64,000 nt of DNA from Metopolophium dirhodum (taxonomy: Eukaryota > Arthropoda > Insecta > Hemiptera > Aphididae): NCBI RefSeq assembly GCF_019925205.1, contig NC_083566.1, positions 8,928,001 to 8,992,000 of the forward strand, given 5' to 3'. Positions within the stretch are counted from its first letter, which is position 1. Each line of letters starts with the position of its first letter. A program made the translations under genes and the position numbers. The notes under the pieces are model-generated. The model made no database searches. It was given only the letters and a program-made list of their open reading frames with translations, and had not been told where the DNA came from. This document shows, in pieces, positions 12,680 through 26,212 of the stretch.

Positions 12680-12995
12680 AACTATAGTATTTAATTGGAA
12701 CACATAATGCGGCATTAACGAACATTACATAAAATTCACGATACGCGGATAGATTTAGAAAATTAAATCCACCGTTATAATACCCGCAGTTCACAAAGAC
12801 GTGGCTTTCAACTTTTCTGATGTGCCCGAGTTGTTTTTGATTAACACAACCACTCAAATGGTCTACGGCATAGGACCGGAACCACCGCACTCCTCTTTTG
12901 GGAAAAATCCTAAATCTGCGTCCGAATCTTTGCCAAAACCTCCCGAAGCAGTCTCCGAGTAACCGAACTTTTTTAATACGAAATCAGTGTCGGAG
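12678..12995 (-). CDS. Unassigned exon-like open segment (minus strand)
   Basis: On the minus strand a frame stays open for about 105 codons from near 12990 to a TAA at 12678. A second minus-strand frame is open across the 5' half and is rich in Gly, Asp and Ser, including FGKDSDADLGFFPKEE. Composition is more coding-like than the surroundings. I recognise no family and cannot decide between the two frames. An AG dinucleotide preceded by ATAAT near 13000 could act as an acceptor. It could be an exon, a relic of a mobile-element gene, or chance. Confidence 0.18.
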
Positions 12996-13136
12996 CGTAC
13001 TATATTATGGAACAACTAATTTTGCTTATATACTGTTCGCGTGTAGGTATCTTTGTTATTGTTGAAAATCGTTGACTCTGTTTACATTTTAATGTATATC
13101 GTATATAGGTACGTAGAACACTGTAGGTATATTATG

Positions 13137-13346
13137 TTATCTGCGGGTCTGTGGAAATAGCGATTTTCGTCGTTGATCTTGGAAAACATCCAAAACACTA
13201 TATATATGAACCTCGATGGGCAAGAGTTCTATAACATCAAAGCGGAATAAACCTTTGGTTTTAAAACCTGCACGTTTCATCACAAATGTCGGATAATATC
13301 GCACACTACGTTGTCTTTTTTCTTTGGCGTACATACGACACAGCAT
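13137..13346 (-). CDS. Unassigned 69-codon open frame (minus strand)
   Basis: This ATG-started frame on the minus strand gives a basic 69-residue product containing MYAKEKRQRSVRYYPTFVMK and ending FPQTRR. It lies on the same strand as, and about 140 bp upstream of, the open segment at 12678-12995, so the two could belong to one decayed gene. I recognise no domain, and chance is likely. Confidence 0.13.
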   Translation of the reverse strand: MLCRMYAKEKRQRSVRYYPTFVMKRAGFKTKGLFRFDVIELLPIEVHIYSVLDVFQDQRRKSLFPQTRR

Positions 13347-14490
13347 ATGTTTTACTTAAATGTTCAATATAACAGGTATAATGAACGGCACAAATATCAT
13401 CGAACAAATTAAGTTAAATGAAAATCTCAACGTCGATCGTTTATCTATTGTAGTTGAACTAATTATGACAGGTGATAGGATTTTAATGAACCTATAATAT
13501 TATTATAAAAATCTATAAATCTGCAGCGCTAGTCCATCAAGACATTTTTAATCAAATATATAACGATATCATTTTTAAAAATACGATTGACTGAAAGCTA
13601 CGTTACCGTAAATGAAAAACTGAAAATAGAGAGATTATAAATTCAAAAACTGTTGTGACGAAATAATACGATAACTATAATGCATGTATAAGAAGTTGAC
13701 TGAAAACGACATAATAGGGATATTTAAAAATAGAAAAAAAATTATGTAAATGTTACTTACTAGTGATACTTGATATTGATTAAAAAATACTTTTTTTGTT
13801 AGTAGGTACATAATAATGTAAAACGAATGATGACATTTTGAAAGAAAAAAATTTATAAATATGTCTAAAAATCTTTAAAAGTCAGCGAATAGTACAAAAA
13901 TATATTTTAAAATAATTATTAAGTACATTATAAATTTCAATTTTTTATATTACAAAGCAAATTTTTACCTTACTTTGCTATATTTTACGGAGTCTTATAA
14001 AAATAATATGCAAATGATTTATGATGCTATATGTATAGTAAATATTATGTTCCCGTTTTATGAAAAACTATAATGATATTGACGTACCTACTATATTATA
14101 TTACTTTATCGTTGTTGGTATAATACATTATTGATTATTATTCTATAATATTATATTTATTATTATGCAATTACCGTTTTATTAATATATTATGTCTTTC
14201 AAAATTCTCTCCAATTTACATAAACGTGTATTACGTTAAAGTGCCATTTTCGACTAAATGCTGTCTTAGCGGGATCCGAACTACTGTTACTTTGCTGTAA
14301 TGTTGAACTTTTTTGTCGACCGATAATATGCATTGCAAATATATTTTCAATAAAGCTTGGGCTTATATTCAAATACATTTTTTTTTTATTAAGTGAACTT
14401 ATTCAACTTGTACAAGTAAAATTATATACGATTTAATAGATTCGGAGTAATATACGTATAAAGTAAGTGTAATATAATATATAAATATAA

Positions 14491-15311
14491 GCTACTAGCT
14501 GATCCCGTGCACTTATAGTTGCCAGTTATAAGTGCCAACTTTATATGATTCAAACTTTGTTCAATTCACCGTATGGTGTTCAAAACTTAAAAATGTTCAT
14601 CGATCATTTTGAATCTCAAATACCTGTGCAAGAATCACTTTAAAATGCGAATTTTGGAAGACGCTTTCTTAGTGCATGGTGGTACGAAGGTATCGTGGAA
14701 ATAACAAGCCTCAAACTATCGTTATTTAAGCTCTTCGTTGATCAGTCAGTCAGGACACGTTCGATTATATTATATTATAGCCATCCCGTCCCCTACGTTG
14801 TAGATACGCTTGTGATTATGGGAACAGTATATTTTCAGGTAAACAATCCACATGCGGTGGATTGCAAGACCCCACGAAGTGCGTACGTAATTACGAATGT
14901 TTTATTAACGCGTTGTTTATGAAGTCCATGTTTAGGTTCCCGGGACACCGGTCGAATAATTAGCGTTAGGAATACCATTTGCCATTTTTAATAAGTTATA
15001 TGGTTTTGACCAATTAATATAATATACAGGCCTAAATTATTATATTCAATCATAACCAATAACTGCAATAAATCTTACAATAAACAGAAATAAATTATTA
15101 TTTAGTTTTTTTTTTTTGCTGAAAAGCACCACTACTGTCATCCATATTTCCTACTTTTCCAGTGGATTTTCCTAAAATTGTCTTTTATAGAAACCTTGTC
15201 CTAACAGTTACGAACACAATTAAAAAAAAATCAGCGAAATCGGTGTAGGCGTTCTCAAGTTATGGAGTGACCAAGGGAAATATATAGGGATTCATTTTTA
15301 TATATATATTC
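14491..15311. repeat. Degenerate interspersed repeat, possibly a retroelement 3' region
   Basis: The left part (CTAGCTGATCCCGTGCACTT near 14495-14514) and the right part (CAGTTACGAACACAATT near 15205, ATCAGCGAAATCGGTGTAGG near 15230, then CATTTTTATATATAT at the end) resemble a dispersed insect repeat that begins CTAGCTGA-CCCG and ends in TA repeats. I recognise the pattern from general knowledge and cannot search for copies. The middle (about 14640-15110) looks less similar and may be an insertion. The open frame at 14695-14922 lies inside it and shows no domain. Confidence 0.4.
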
Positions 15312-16920
15312 AATATTTGCAATAATTATAAAATATAGGTAGGTATCGTATAAAACCATAAAATATTATTTTATTTAAAAATATCAAACTAATCCACTGA
15401 TTTTTACGTGAATATACAGTATTATATACATTGACATAAATACCGAGGTTTAATCTCAACTGATTATTCACTGCAGCGTTTTTGCTGTTTATTGTAATCA
15501 AGATAAGGTATTACTATCCACGTTTTGCCACACTATTTTTTCACAAAAATAATAAAATTTTATGTTTTTCAATAATTTAATAGTTAATCAAAATATATAT
15601 ATTTGGAATTTTTAAAGTTTATATACTCTCTCGAGTTGTTCAAATGCCAAACCTATTTTTTGTTCGGTTGAAATGATCAGGTGATGCTCGCTGATATATT
15701 GACGATCTTTTTTTATAATATAGGTATACGTATTTTTTTTTTATATAATCGTAACAGTCCTATATTATTCCGTTGTTCTAGTTTTGCAAAATATGTTTGT
15801 CACCGTCGTCAGTTCTGATATATAATATTATATTATAATAATATAGTGTTATAAGAAACCGTAGGTATGTATATAGTTATATTGTATATAGTTGTAATAT
15901 CATCATAATACTACAATGTTATTATCTTACTATATATAATATATATATATATAGTGTTAGAACTTAAAATAAAGTTTGTAATACGGCGGCGTCTGGTATA
16001 CGTGTCATGGCCCGGGCGTTAACGCAATTTTCGTAAACGTGGCACGCAGCTCCACCCTATATATAACCGTTTGTGACATTTTAAAAACCATTTAACGGAG
16101 TGTTTATTAATAATATAAGAAACGGACGAAAACGGTCGTTATATAATTTTCCGTTTATTTTTCTTCCTGGTATAGTGTTAGGTACTGCAGGCCCGCTGCT
16201 ACACCGACGGCAGCACTTATATAATATAATGCCAAGCAGATACAGACTATAGACGAATACTAAAGAGCGACCTATCGTCATCTAGCCCGACGGACTAATA
16301 ATTTTGTTCACAACAATGAAATATACTTTGTACATTAAAATATTATACTACTCACGCCGCTGGGACTCGTGTAATGTGAATGTGAAAAATCGATGTGTTA
16401 CATCGTCCATGCTGTGAATAATATGTGCACAGACTAGACGAGTGGCACTCGTTTGCTTGAGAGGGAGAGAGAGATGAATGTTTCAAAGACCGGGAGTCTA
16501 CAATTTATACTTTTTAGAATCAATTAAATTCATTTTTTTTTCATACAGAGTATTTACTATTAATTTAAAGTTTCATTTACGCAGCTGTTAAGCAACGTGG
16601 ACGACACACGACGAGCAACCTTTTCAGTGGTTTTGTTTATTCGATTCGATTTGTTTCGTTTATAATTATTGACCTATTGGAATTCACACCGTTGTTGTAA
16701 CATGTAGGTTTCAACGAGTAAATAGAAACAAAAATGAACATTATAACATCGTTAAAAATTCGTTGTATCATTTGATAAATATATTAACTTTAGTTGTTTT
16801 GTTGTTTTATGGTTATTTTGTATATAATTTTATAATTTACCTATATATTATGTATTAAAATGCACAAATGGAATTTCTCATAATATTTAGTTACCGTCGA
16901 TATAATATAATATAATACAG

Positions 16921-17230
16921 TATTTAATTTTTTTTTTTTTTTATTGGGTAACCCGCGGCAACATGGGCCATTGGGTTTAGGGGAGGGCACTGTAGGTTTT
17001 TTTTAGATTGGGTATGATGGTACACGTGTGTGCTGTGTTTTGGCAGAATTTCTAATGGGGCACCGGTAGGTTTCTGCTGTGCCCCGGGTAGGGGGATGGC
17101 GGCACTTGTTCTCCGGACACCGTAACTTGCCCGAAGAAAAATGCCACCCGCGGCCAAGGTATCGAACTCGGGTCGGCTGCGTCGCAGCCGACGCCTTAGT
17201 CCACTCGGCCACTCCGTTCCCCTATTTAAT
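16921..17230 (-). mobile_element. tRNA-derived SINE, copy 1 (intact TSD)
   Basis: Read on the minus strand, the element runs from 17222 (GGGGAACGG) to a poly(A) tail seen as a T run at about 16928-16942. The 5' head is tRNA(Ser/Leu)-like: a box-A-like TGGCCGAGTGGACTAAGGCG and a box-B-like GAGTTCGATACC, followed by a non-tRNA body. The octamer TATTTAAT flanks both ends (16921-16928 and 17223-17230) as a perfect target-site duplication. Such SINEs are copied by a partner LINE's reverse transcriptase and have no protein. Overlapping open frames here are meaningless shadows. A second copy is at 38805-39085. Confidence 0.92.
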
Positions 17231-18650
17231 ATTTATAATACAATATAATATAATATAAAAAGTATATAATGTAAATAGGTAATTATTAATTAATGTATCG
17301 ATCTATATATATATATATTGAAGTGCTTATTATAAAATAAACAAATACCTATAGGGCTTGAAAAATAATTCACTAACAGTATAACATAATATAACCTATG
17401 GTACAATCAAAAGATGATGTAAACCATCATAAGTTTAAGTCATCTGCAACAGTATCGATGGTTCGTCTATTTTTTCGATAGGGATAAGAATAGGATATTC
17501 ATTGTAGAAATTGACGTTAATATATTAAATTAAAATTAAGAAAGTACCGTTTAACATTCCAACATTCAGCCATATTTTTAAATTAATATAATAATATATT
17601 TATCTTTTTAATATAGTTTTTATAAAACAAAATTCTATCCTGGCTCGTTTTTTGGCTTCTATAATATATATTCTGACTATTTTTTCTAACTTATTTTAAA
17701 TTGGACTTGAGACTTCTCATCCGTAAATACTTTTGTAAAATACACGAAACGTTTGTCTATAAATAATGTTTTATCAAAACTGTGATCGTGTTGCGAACAC
17801 TTTATCACATGGTATATTGTGTAAATAATGTATTTAACGAGATACAGGTGTAAGCCCATAAATTATAGCTAAACCTCAATGTTGTATATCACTAGTGTAA
17901 ATTTATTGGTCCGGGTTATCGATTTATTTGTTATTAATTATTTATTCTTAGTCGAAAAATATAAAAACCTGAAATAATATTCGTTGGACATTATTGTTAT
18001 AATTGTTGGTATCGACATGCAGGAAAGAAAACATTGATTGATAATGTCATGAATTTGACAATGAAGAAATTATGAATTGAAATCAATCATTCATGATTAT
18101 ACTTATCATGGTTGTTGAATTTAGAATAACAACTTAACATGAAAATGCATTTTAAGTGTATAGTTTCATCCGATTAAATCAATGATGCTACCATAATATT
18201 GTTGGCTGTGTATGATATATAATATTGTATATTAACTGTAGGTCAGTTGAAAAATTGGAATGGATTACGGATATTACTGGGCAGAATCCATAGAAATTTA
18301 TAACAATTATTCAATCTATATTAATATTAATACATGCATAATAAATGTATATTTTGTATGTCTTAGGGGGATCATATTTTGTGTAACGAACACCACGGTA
18401 ATTCATATTCACCAATATTGTATTAAAAAATACAAAGCATAAACATAATATTATAACATTATTAGAACTGTGTATACGTCAATATATTGTCAAATGAAAT
18501 CGTAATAGTTTATACGTATATACATAATGTATGTGTCTAAAATATATAGCTTAAGATTATACACTTTATTGATATAATAAATGTATAGAATAAATACAGA
18601 CGAATTTTTCATTCAATTCATAATACAATTTTGTATCGTAAAAGGTATTA
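17231..18650. other. AT-rich non-coding stretch
   Basis: I see no gene, repeat family or RNA gene here beyond simple AT-rich words. Confidence 0.55.
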
Positions 18651-18651
18651 T

Positions 18652-18969
18652 ATTTCGTGAACCATGAATGTTCTTAATTTTATTTTGTGTCTCGATTTAA
18701 CACATTTTGGAGGATATCGATTAGAACAAAGTTTGAGAATTGTATATGGAAACTCGTCTCAAACTTTGAACCTTCACGTGGGATTTTTACTTTCGATCAC
18801 TTACTTTTATTCGAGTCATTATTTTAAATCGTCGTCTGGTATACTACAATTCAACATTTTGTATGTGTTCAAAAGTTTTTTTTTATACGAAAACCGAATA
18901 AAACGAAGAAGTTAAAAGTAGAATAAAACCAGTACTTAATCAAAAACATAAAGTTTTAGTTCACGAAAT
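18652..18969. repeat. Inverted-repeat segment with internal hairpin
   Basis: ATTTCGTGAAC (18652-18662) is repeated in perfect inverted orientation as GTTCACGAAAT (18959-18969). Inside, CAAAGTTTGAGA (18727-18738) and TCTCAAACTTTG (18757-18768) form a perfect 12-bp stem with an 18-nt loop. A small MITE is possible, but no target-site duplication is visible. The 83-codon open frame inside shows no domain. Confidence 0.4.
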
Positions 18970-21860
18970 GTTTCTGGCGATGTCTTATAAAAGAAGGCCT
19001 TGTAAATAATATTTTCAAAACTACAAACCGAACTGAAATTTCAAATAAATGTCTCAGCAGATGATTTGTTGGTCTATAATCAAATGAATAGCTTACTAAC
19101 AATTCAAAAGTTTAAAGTTTTTAGTAAAAGATAAGGAATTTTAATAACAGTAATTACTTTGAAAAAAAATCACACAACATTTTTTAAATGGTGGAAGATA
19201 GGGAAAGGTTATTAAAATACCTCAACAATAATAATTTATTGCTTGAACAAGAATTTTGTTCGTTACATGAAATAGTTTTACTATATTTTACATAATTATT
19301 TCGTTGATATTATTAAAAAATATTCTTATAATTGAATTATGATGGTAAAAAAAATAATTGCTTTTTAACCTCGTCAGATTAAAAATATGCTACACTTTCC
19401 ATAAATTCGTTAAATGAATATCTATAGTAAGTACATATTACATTATAATACTTTTTCCACCTGCCACATTTTTGTATACACTTTTCTATATAAATTAGCA
19501 TAGTATCATTCGTCTGGCATTATTTTTTTCAGTTAATCGTCAATTATGCATTTTTATATTATCATTATACTTTTTAATGGTAATATTATTAGCAAAAGTC
19601 TAAAGGTATTAGTTATTTTAATATTGATAACGTATTCATTAAATCTCACAGTATTCTGTTATTTAATAATTTTTTTTTTCAAACTTTTTCCTTAAAAATG
19701 TATAATGATTTCCAATAAAACGGATAAATGGTAAATCGATACTATATATTTTTTTTACAATTTTAAGACTTTTGTATAGTTTTGGATACGCCTAGAAACA
19801 CGTCCCCCTCCTCATTAAACATTAGATTTATTATCATACAATATACATAGGATAATGTTAGGTTAGACATTATGACCATAGAATAACAGTTATTCTGTGC
19901 TATGACCTCGAATATAATATATACTATGCAATTTGATCTATTTTTTGTTATATTTTATATGTTTTTTGTATGTATACAAATCGGGGCTAAATAATGTACG
20001 AATCGAAAATAATTTAACAGAATCGATTTATTTTTATTGTTATTTCTCCGAAAAAACCAATCTAATAATATATCTAAGATATTACAATAAAATTACTGCA
20101 GATAGTAAATTTCGGGATTTGATAGAGGTACGTTTTGCTTTAAAAATTGAAAATGATACGTGACAAAATAATATAAAAAACAACTCCGTTATTCGTTAGG
20201 ACGTGACTCAATCAATCTAAGGACTTATAAAAAGTCAATAAACCAGAAATTGTGTACATACATCACGTCATAATGTATTAATAACTTTCAGAAATTATAA
20301 GCAAACAGTTAAAAAAATAGTATTCAAACTTTTTGTGCAATTTATTTGTCTAATTTTTCTAGTGAAAAATTATCATAAATACCAATTAAAATATTGGTTA
20401 AAATCGACTTTTAAAAATTAATTTCAAAAAAACATGTTGCTTATGTCGAATGTATAACCATACAAATTAACATTAAATAGGTAACTAATAGTATAGTAGA
20501 ATGTCTCTTTAAAGGCACCTACTAACAATACATCTTACATTTTATGGATACTGGACACCAAAATAAGCTAAATATTAGATAATAGATTTTTCTCCTTTAT
20601 CGTATCTCTATAATATTTACATTTTTGCATGTACATATATTAAAAACATTATTTTCTTCTATTCAATCCATATTATGTTTGTGTGCGCTGCCAAATGTCC
20701 AATTGGTCAATTAACATACTCTATATTTTAATAAAAGAATCCAGATTACAAAAAATATGGTAGATATTAATAAATTGTTTATCACTAAAATGATAAAACC
20801 TAAAAGATAACTTTTAAAACTTTTCATCGATAACTGAGATCGTAATACGATTATAATATAATGTGTTCATCATATATATTCTTATATTTCATATGATTTA
20901 AACAAATAAATTCAAAATGATAAGAACATAAAAGACAATCCCGTTCATTGCAGAGCTTAAAAAGTTTTTATCTACCTGTAACTTATCAAGCATTTTAAGT
21001 TTTAAATTGACAAATTTTTTGAAATTATTTTTATGGGCGTAGCTGATAAATCAAAAAAAAAAAATGTATTTTAAAACAATCAAATTTATGTTGAATTGAT
21101 GATTGCACTTTTTATAATTAATTCTTGAATCTGCAGGTAGTTAAAATTATTAATTTGTTTTTACATTTAGACCTATATATTATTATGTATTGTACTTGAA
21201 CTATTTCGTTGTTATGAATAATCTCTTTTTCAATAAGAGTTTATAAAGAAATAAGTAATGCACTGTATAGGTAACTCTTAAAAATTGAAATACGGAGAAT
21301 TTATTGCTTGATTTGTTGAGGATTAAGTGAAATGATTCGTTTTTATAATGGCTGTGAAAATGAGAGCAGCTACTGTTCACAATTCGTAATCAAAACACAT
21401 AAATCATATGACATTTTAACTTTTAAGTGGTGTTATTGTAAATTTGTAGAGGGATACTATAGTTTTTAGATAGGGATTCGATATAAGAGGCACAGAGAAA
21501 ATATTGACAAAGTTACGGTGCTTTGCGTAATTACGGTACCTACGAAGTCATATACAGATGGCCGATTTATTGTTATTTAATAATATAAAATATGTACGGG
21601 TATAATAATATTATAATGGTACTATACACGAACTTGGCTCCCTTGTTCTCAATTATTTGAATGCCGCCTATACCTACGCCTATAATAACGTCATTACAAT
21701 ATGTCATATACCTATATATAGGCACACCGTACATGTCATTATTTTTTTTATTAGAAACTATAAGGCTTCGAGTTCTAGGTCATTAGCCTCCATTTCATTA
21801 TTGTCATATTCATTTGTAAACATAATATATGAATATTCAATAATTTATTTTATAATATTA
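18970..21860. other. AT-rich non-coding stretch
   Basis: I see no gene here. A single TTAGGTTAG word lies near 19858. The open frames are short and of AT-rich composition. Confidence 0.55.
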
Positions 21861-21869
21861 TAGGGACAA

Positions 21870-22300
21870 GTTTCAAAGGATCCCACTCTCCGCCGACCGG
21901 CGATATAATAACACGTGGCCCGCCATAGTCGTGTTGCACGAAATTCAATGAAACGTATATATTATGTATAGCGGTTTATATACATATATATATATACGTG
22001 TAAGCAAGCGGTATACACGAGCGGTGGGAAAGAAAAAAAAATCAAAATATCGATGGTTTGGGCCAAGGGTTGGTGGTGGCGATGACGTATATTATTATCT
22101 TATAGATCGTCCTTGTGACAGGCGTGTGTAAACTCGTCGCTCGAAAATCGTGTCACGGTCGACGGAACGCGCGTTGTACACAGTCGAATGATTTATGTAT
22201 ACAAAATAATAATATATAATATGGCCACGAGAGGACGGAACGGAAAACGGTCGCGGTCATTGAGTGACAGCTTCAAACTGCGACTGCGCACTGCACAGGC
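21870..22300. promoter_or_regulatory. CpG-rich block, possible regulatory region
   Basis: GC and CpG rise sharply: CCGCCGACCGGCGAT near 21891, GGTCGACGGAACGCGCG near 22157, and GGACGGAACGGAAAACGGTCGCGG near 22233. A 27-base TA-rich stretch (about 21975-22000) interrupts it. An open frame of 86 codons begins just downstream at 22347 but has no recognisable domain. The block could be a promoter, enhancer or non-coding exon. This is inference from composition. Confidence 0.25.
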
Positions 22301-22346
22301 ACAGTTCGGTATTATATAATATAATTATATTAATAATAATAGGTAG

Positions 22347-22607
22347 ATGGTTTGCGAATTAACGTATACCACCGATGACGTCACATTCGAGTGTCTCGGG
22401 AGAGTATGCGCTTATTATTATAGATGTGTTATTAGCGCCCCCATGGACCCGCATTTAAAATTACCACCACTGGATCAAATTGCCTCTGAACATAAAATTG
22501 TATTCCGCAGATATCAGAGATGCGTAGGCAGTATACGATTTGGTTACACCGTACAACAAAAAAGATATTATATTCGTATTGTTTTGAAATTTGTGAATGT
22601 GTTGTAA
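22347..22607 (+). CDS. Unassigned 86-codon open frame next to a CpG-rich block
   Basis: This ATG-started frame lies immediately 3' of the CpG-rich block. Its first half has mixed, coding-like composition (including VTFECLGRVCAYYY and PHLKLPPLDQIASEHK) and its 3' part is AT-rich. I recognise no domain. The position after a possible promoter is suggestive but weak. Confidence 0.13.
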   Translation: MVCELTYTTDDVTFECLGRVCAYYYRCVISAPMDPHLKLPPLDQIASEHKIVFRRYQRCVGSIRFGYTVQQKRYYIRIVLKFVNVL

Positions 22608-23339
22608 TTTATGAATTCGTGGTTGAGTCCAAACTTTTTACAAAAAGATCCGCGATTAAGACTGTTTTCCGTGACTTTGACTCCACATATTGCTTGTTCT
22701 CGATCACTGAATCACGTCTCTGTTCATCATTATGATCAAGTGTTCGCAATGGCGTTCATTAAGATTGTTGTCTGATGGTAAAATATTAACTTAGTATTTT
22801 AAAGAGACTTCACGTGGAGTCAAACACAGTGAGCACAAAAACATGGCATGAATCAAATTGAAACAAATTGAACAATGTTGAAGAATGAATATACGTGCTG
22901 CGCTTATTTCTCAATAATCGTAATAGTTCTAAGCAGCATAAAAGGTCCTGATTTTCAAAGCAAAATAAAATGTAGATAACATAATAGTATTTATATATTA
23001 TTTTCTTTTATTAGTTAAAACATTAATATAAACAGTAGCAAGACTATGGTAAAAAGTTCTTTAAAGAAATAAGAAAAGAAAGAGTTTTCTAAGGAAGTCA
23101 TAGAATTATTAATGAAAAAAAAAATAATAGTTATAACATGTAAAGAACGACCATTTAAGGGAGGTTGAATAACAGAAGAGGGATAATCTAAAAAAGACAG
23201 ATGAGAAAAACTGGTGGTTTGACCAGAGGACAGTGATCGAAAAATATAAATTATTATCATCAATTAATTTACCAAGCTGCATTCATTTTATGAACGTCAG
23301 AATAACTTATTTTAGTCATGGGGTCTACACAAATGACAG
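22608..23339. other. AT-rich non-coding stretch
   Basis: I see no supportable gene or repeat. Confidence 0.55.
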
Positions 23340-23640
23340 AGAATATAATATATTTAAACCCTTCGTCTCGGTAGACGGGAGTGTTGTATAATATATAAAT
23401 GCAGATAAGTCACGGTCCGTTTACATGATGTTTTACGACGAACGCCTTTGATTCCGTGTGTGTGTGATGGCTTGGAGGTGAAACGGTAAGTGCAGGTTGG
23501 GAGTGATGGCAAAAAAAGACTGCCAAACTTTTTCCAGTTGATCGGTTTGTGTTTGAATTTTAGATTTAAAACACACGCCTCCTTGCGGACCCAGTGAAGG
23601 CGACAGTCGAATCGTTTGGTCACATAGGTCAGTGTTATTT
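23340..23640. other. GC-richer segment with a strong donor-like site
   Basis: This segment is richer in GC than its flanks. On the plus strand AAACGGTAAGTG near 23481-23492 is a good splice-donor match. On the minus strand an 89-codon frame is open (23354-23623) with no recognisable domain. The two signals are on opposite strands, so neither supports the other. Confidence 0.18.
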
Positions 23641-26124
23641 CCCCCTATATCGATAAAATACAGACACTCGCCGCCATATTATATGTATGTATATCATATA
23701 CATGGTTTACTACTACTACGCCGTGACCCTCAAAAGTCTGAATTATTTATAACGTCGGCGTAATAAGCAGAAAGCATACATTTATATATATATATATATC
23801 TATAATATGTAGTGTTGGACGTATACTTTTGAAAAGTCTCGGATAAAGGGTATTGTTACACGCAGCATCGAGTGTCCAGTCACTGTTATTTTATACCAAC
23901 ATAGAAGACAGGTGCACCGTTTTTATTTTCACGTGGATGGAATCTCGTATGAATGTACATTATTATGTATGGGTGTCATTGTTGTAGTGTATGGTGTCGA
24001 GTTCGTATTTTAATGAGATAACTTTTTGTAAACTATCATACGAGATCTATATGCTGGTAAGTGGTAACCCGATACCACACGTAACATACGCGTAACATAC
24101 GTCTATTATATGTTTACTCACGTTTCGCTATACCGTGGTTGAAGCCTATATCCGAACAGTGCTATATGGTACATTTATTCGTATATGCGCCGCGTGTGTA
24201 GAATATTGCAATAATATTATATTATAATGTGCGACGAGTCGCCGACGACATATAGAGGAAATTCGTTAACATTTCAAGGGAGTTGTGATGCTGATATTTT
24301 GGACCCTCCCTGAGGTCAGCAACACAAAAAATTCGAAAATTTTAAATTCTAAGATATTATAAACTCGAAAGAAATTTGGTAAATTGGGGGGAGGTCAAGC
24401 CCAGTTACCCCACAAAGCTTTATTATTACAATGTTCTCCTTTGAGGCGACGTTTCGTTATAATATTTTATAAAATTCCTACTACGGGAAAAATATTATAA
24501 TCACATTCTCACGACGTTCATATGTATTAATAAAACAAAGTGACGATGAAGGTTAGGGTAGGTGAGCAGGCAACCATTGAAATATTTTTTTCCACACCCA
24601 CATTAGTATTATTTAGATCGCGAACGATTATTTATCTGGATTAGTGTATATTTTGTATGGTATTCGCAGTACGGTTGACTTCCTATTATGTGTTTTTTAC
24701 CATCCTGCTACCGATCGCATTATTTTTAAGCTCAGCTGTATAATATAATGAAGTGATGATGAGATAACAGTTTTATGGATATAAAACATTTTTTTTAAAA
24801 AAAAAAAAAAAACAAAAACAATAATAATAAAAATAATTCACTAATGTCGAGTTAACATAATAAATAAAACTCGTTATATAAAATAATGGGAATTTGTAAG
24901 ATTTTTATCACGTTTATTTTCTTTTTTTTCTTTAAAAGTCGAGATTTTTCACAGGGTCAAAAACTTTTTACACATATAATAGTATGGTATTGTTTGTTCT
25001 ATGTAGGCACCTCTTATTTAATCTAAATAATGTATGCACGCTGAAACAAGTAACCATCAAGTGCATTAATATCAAACGTAATTAGTGCTGTTTTTAATGA
25101 TAAGGACGCACAGACACCGATGTCTGATGTTGTTATAGTATAATAATATTATAATTTACTGGCGCTCGTTAAACTCGTGTTAATTTCTATGTAATTAGAG
25201 AAGAAAGGAAGTGGCCTACATAACGAAAATTGTCGTTGAGTTTCCCAAACAGCAGACCGATTACAGCTGCTAAACTGTAATAGGTATAAGTGAGCTTTGC
25301 CCTAATAACAATCGTATTAGAACTTCAAAGTGATATTATAATGCTGTACATAGGAAAAAACTGCTTGATATATCGGTGCGTGCGGTAATGGTTATCGCAG
25401 GATGAAATACTAACATGAGTATATTATATTACGACGTATTATAGCCGTAGCCCGTAGGTACCTGCCATTATTATATTTAGACTGAATGAAATGAACCATG
25501 TAAATCGGGGTTTCAAGGATATTTATTATAATTTTTTTTTAAATTTATTTCTATAAACACTTATTTTTGAGTACAATAAGAGAGGTACTTTAAACATAAT
25601 ATCATTTAGGTATATGCAGCACATTAATAGATAGAAATCATTTTTATTGGTCCGGTACTTTAAAAGGGTCATTTTCGATTTTCTCAATTATTTCTCTGAA
25701 GTGCAAGGCAAATCTACCGACAACCATTGAAACATTTTAAAGAAATGTTCGAATGTCAGTAATCGCCGTTTTAGCCAAACAGAAAGTTTTTAAAACGATG
25801 AATTATCGTCATTTTAAAATCTAATATCACAACAATAAAACTTCAACATCCTGCACGGCTAGGTGAGCGAAGCCGGACGAGCGCCCACACAGGATCTCAA
25901 AATTCTCAGTACTTTGTTTATAATTTTTCTGTCATACTATTTAGGGGAGATGCTTTTCTCCACACATATTGACAATTAATAACGATTAATGGCTGGATAT
26001 CTGAGATGGCCACCAGGGAGAGTAAACATTTTCCCGTCCATTTCCTGATATACGACAACAAAATTGTGCGGTGAATCCTAAATGAATTCTAACATTAAAC
26101 ACTATTAAACAAAAATTTATAAAT
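23641..26124. other. AT-rich non-coding stretch
   Basis: I see no gene here. A T8-A16 tract lies near 24790-24813. Patches at 24285-24420 (including ATTGGGGGGAGGTCAAG) and 25850-25905 (GCACGGCTAGGTGAGCG and nearby) look like pieces of interspersed repeats, but I cannot define their ends. Confidence 0.5.
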
Positions 26125-26212
26125 CAGAAAAACACCCACCCACCCACTCACACACGCACACACATACACACATACACATACACGCAAACACATACACACA
26201 TACACATACGAT
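26125..26212. repeat. CA-rich simple repeat
   Basis: This is an imperfect repeat of CCCACC units followed by CACA/TACACA units over nearly 90 bases. Confidence 0.85.

Noticed and set aside
16924..17212. Minus-strand frames of 69-77 codons
   Set aside because: They lie entirely inside SINE copy 1, which is a non-coding element.
17160..17222. Functional tRNA gene
   Set aside because: The tRNA-like head lacks a normal anticodon arm and continues into a SINE body with a poly(A) tail and duplication.
25640..26040. Possible interspersed repeat around GCACGGCTAGGTGAGCG
   Set aside because: It resembles repeat sequence, but I found no terminal repeats, target-site duplication or second copy in the window.
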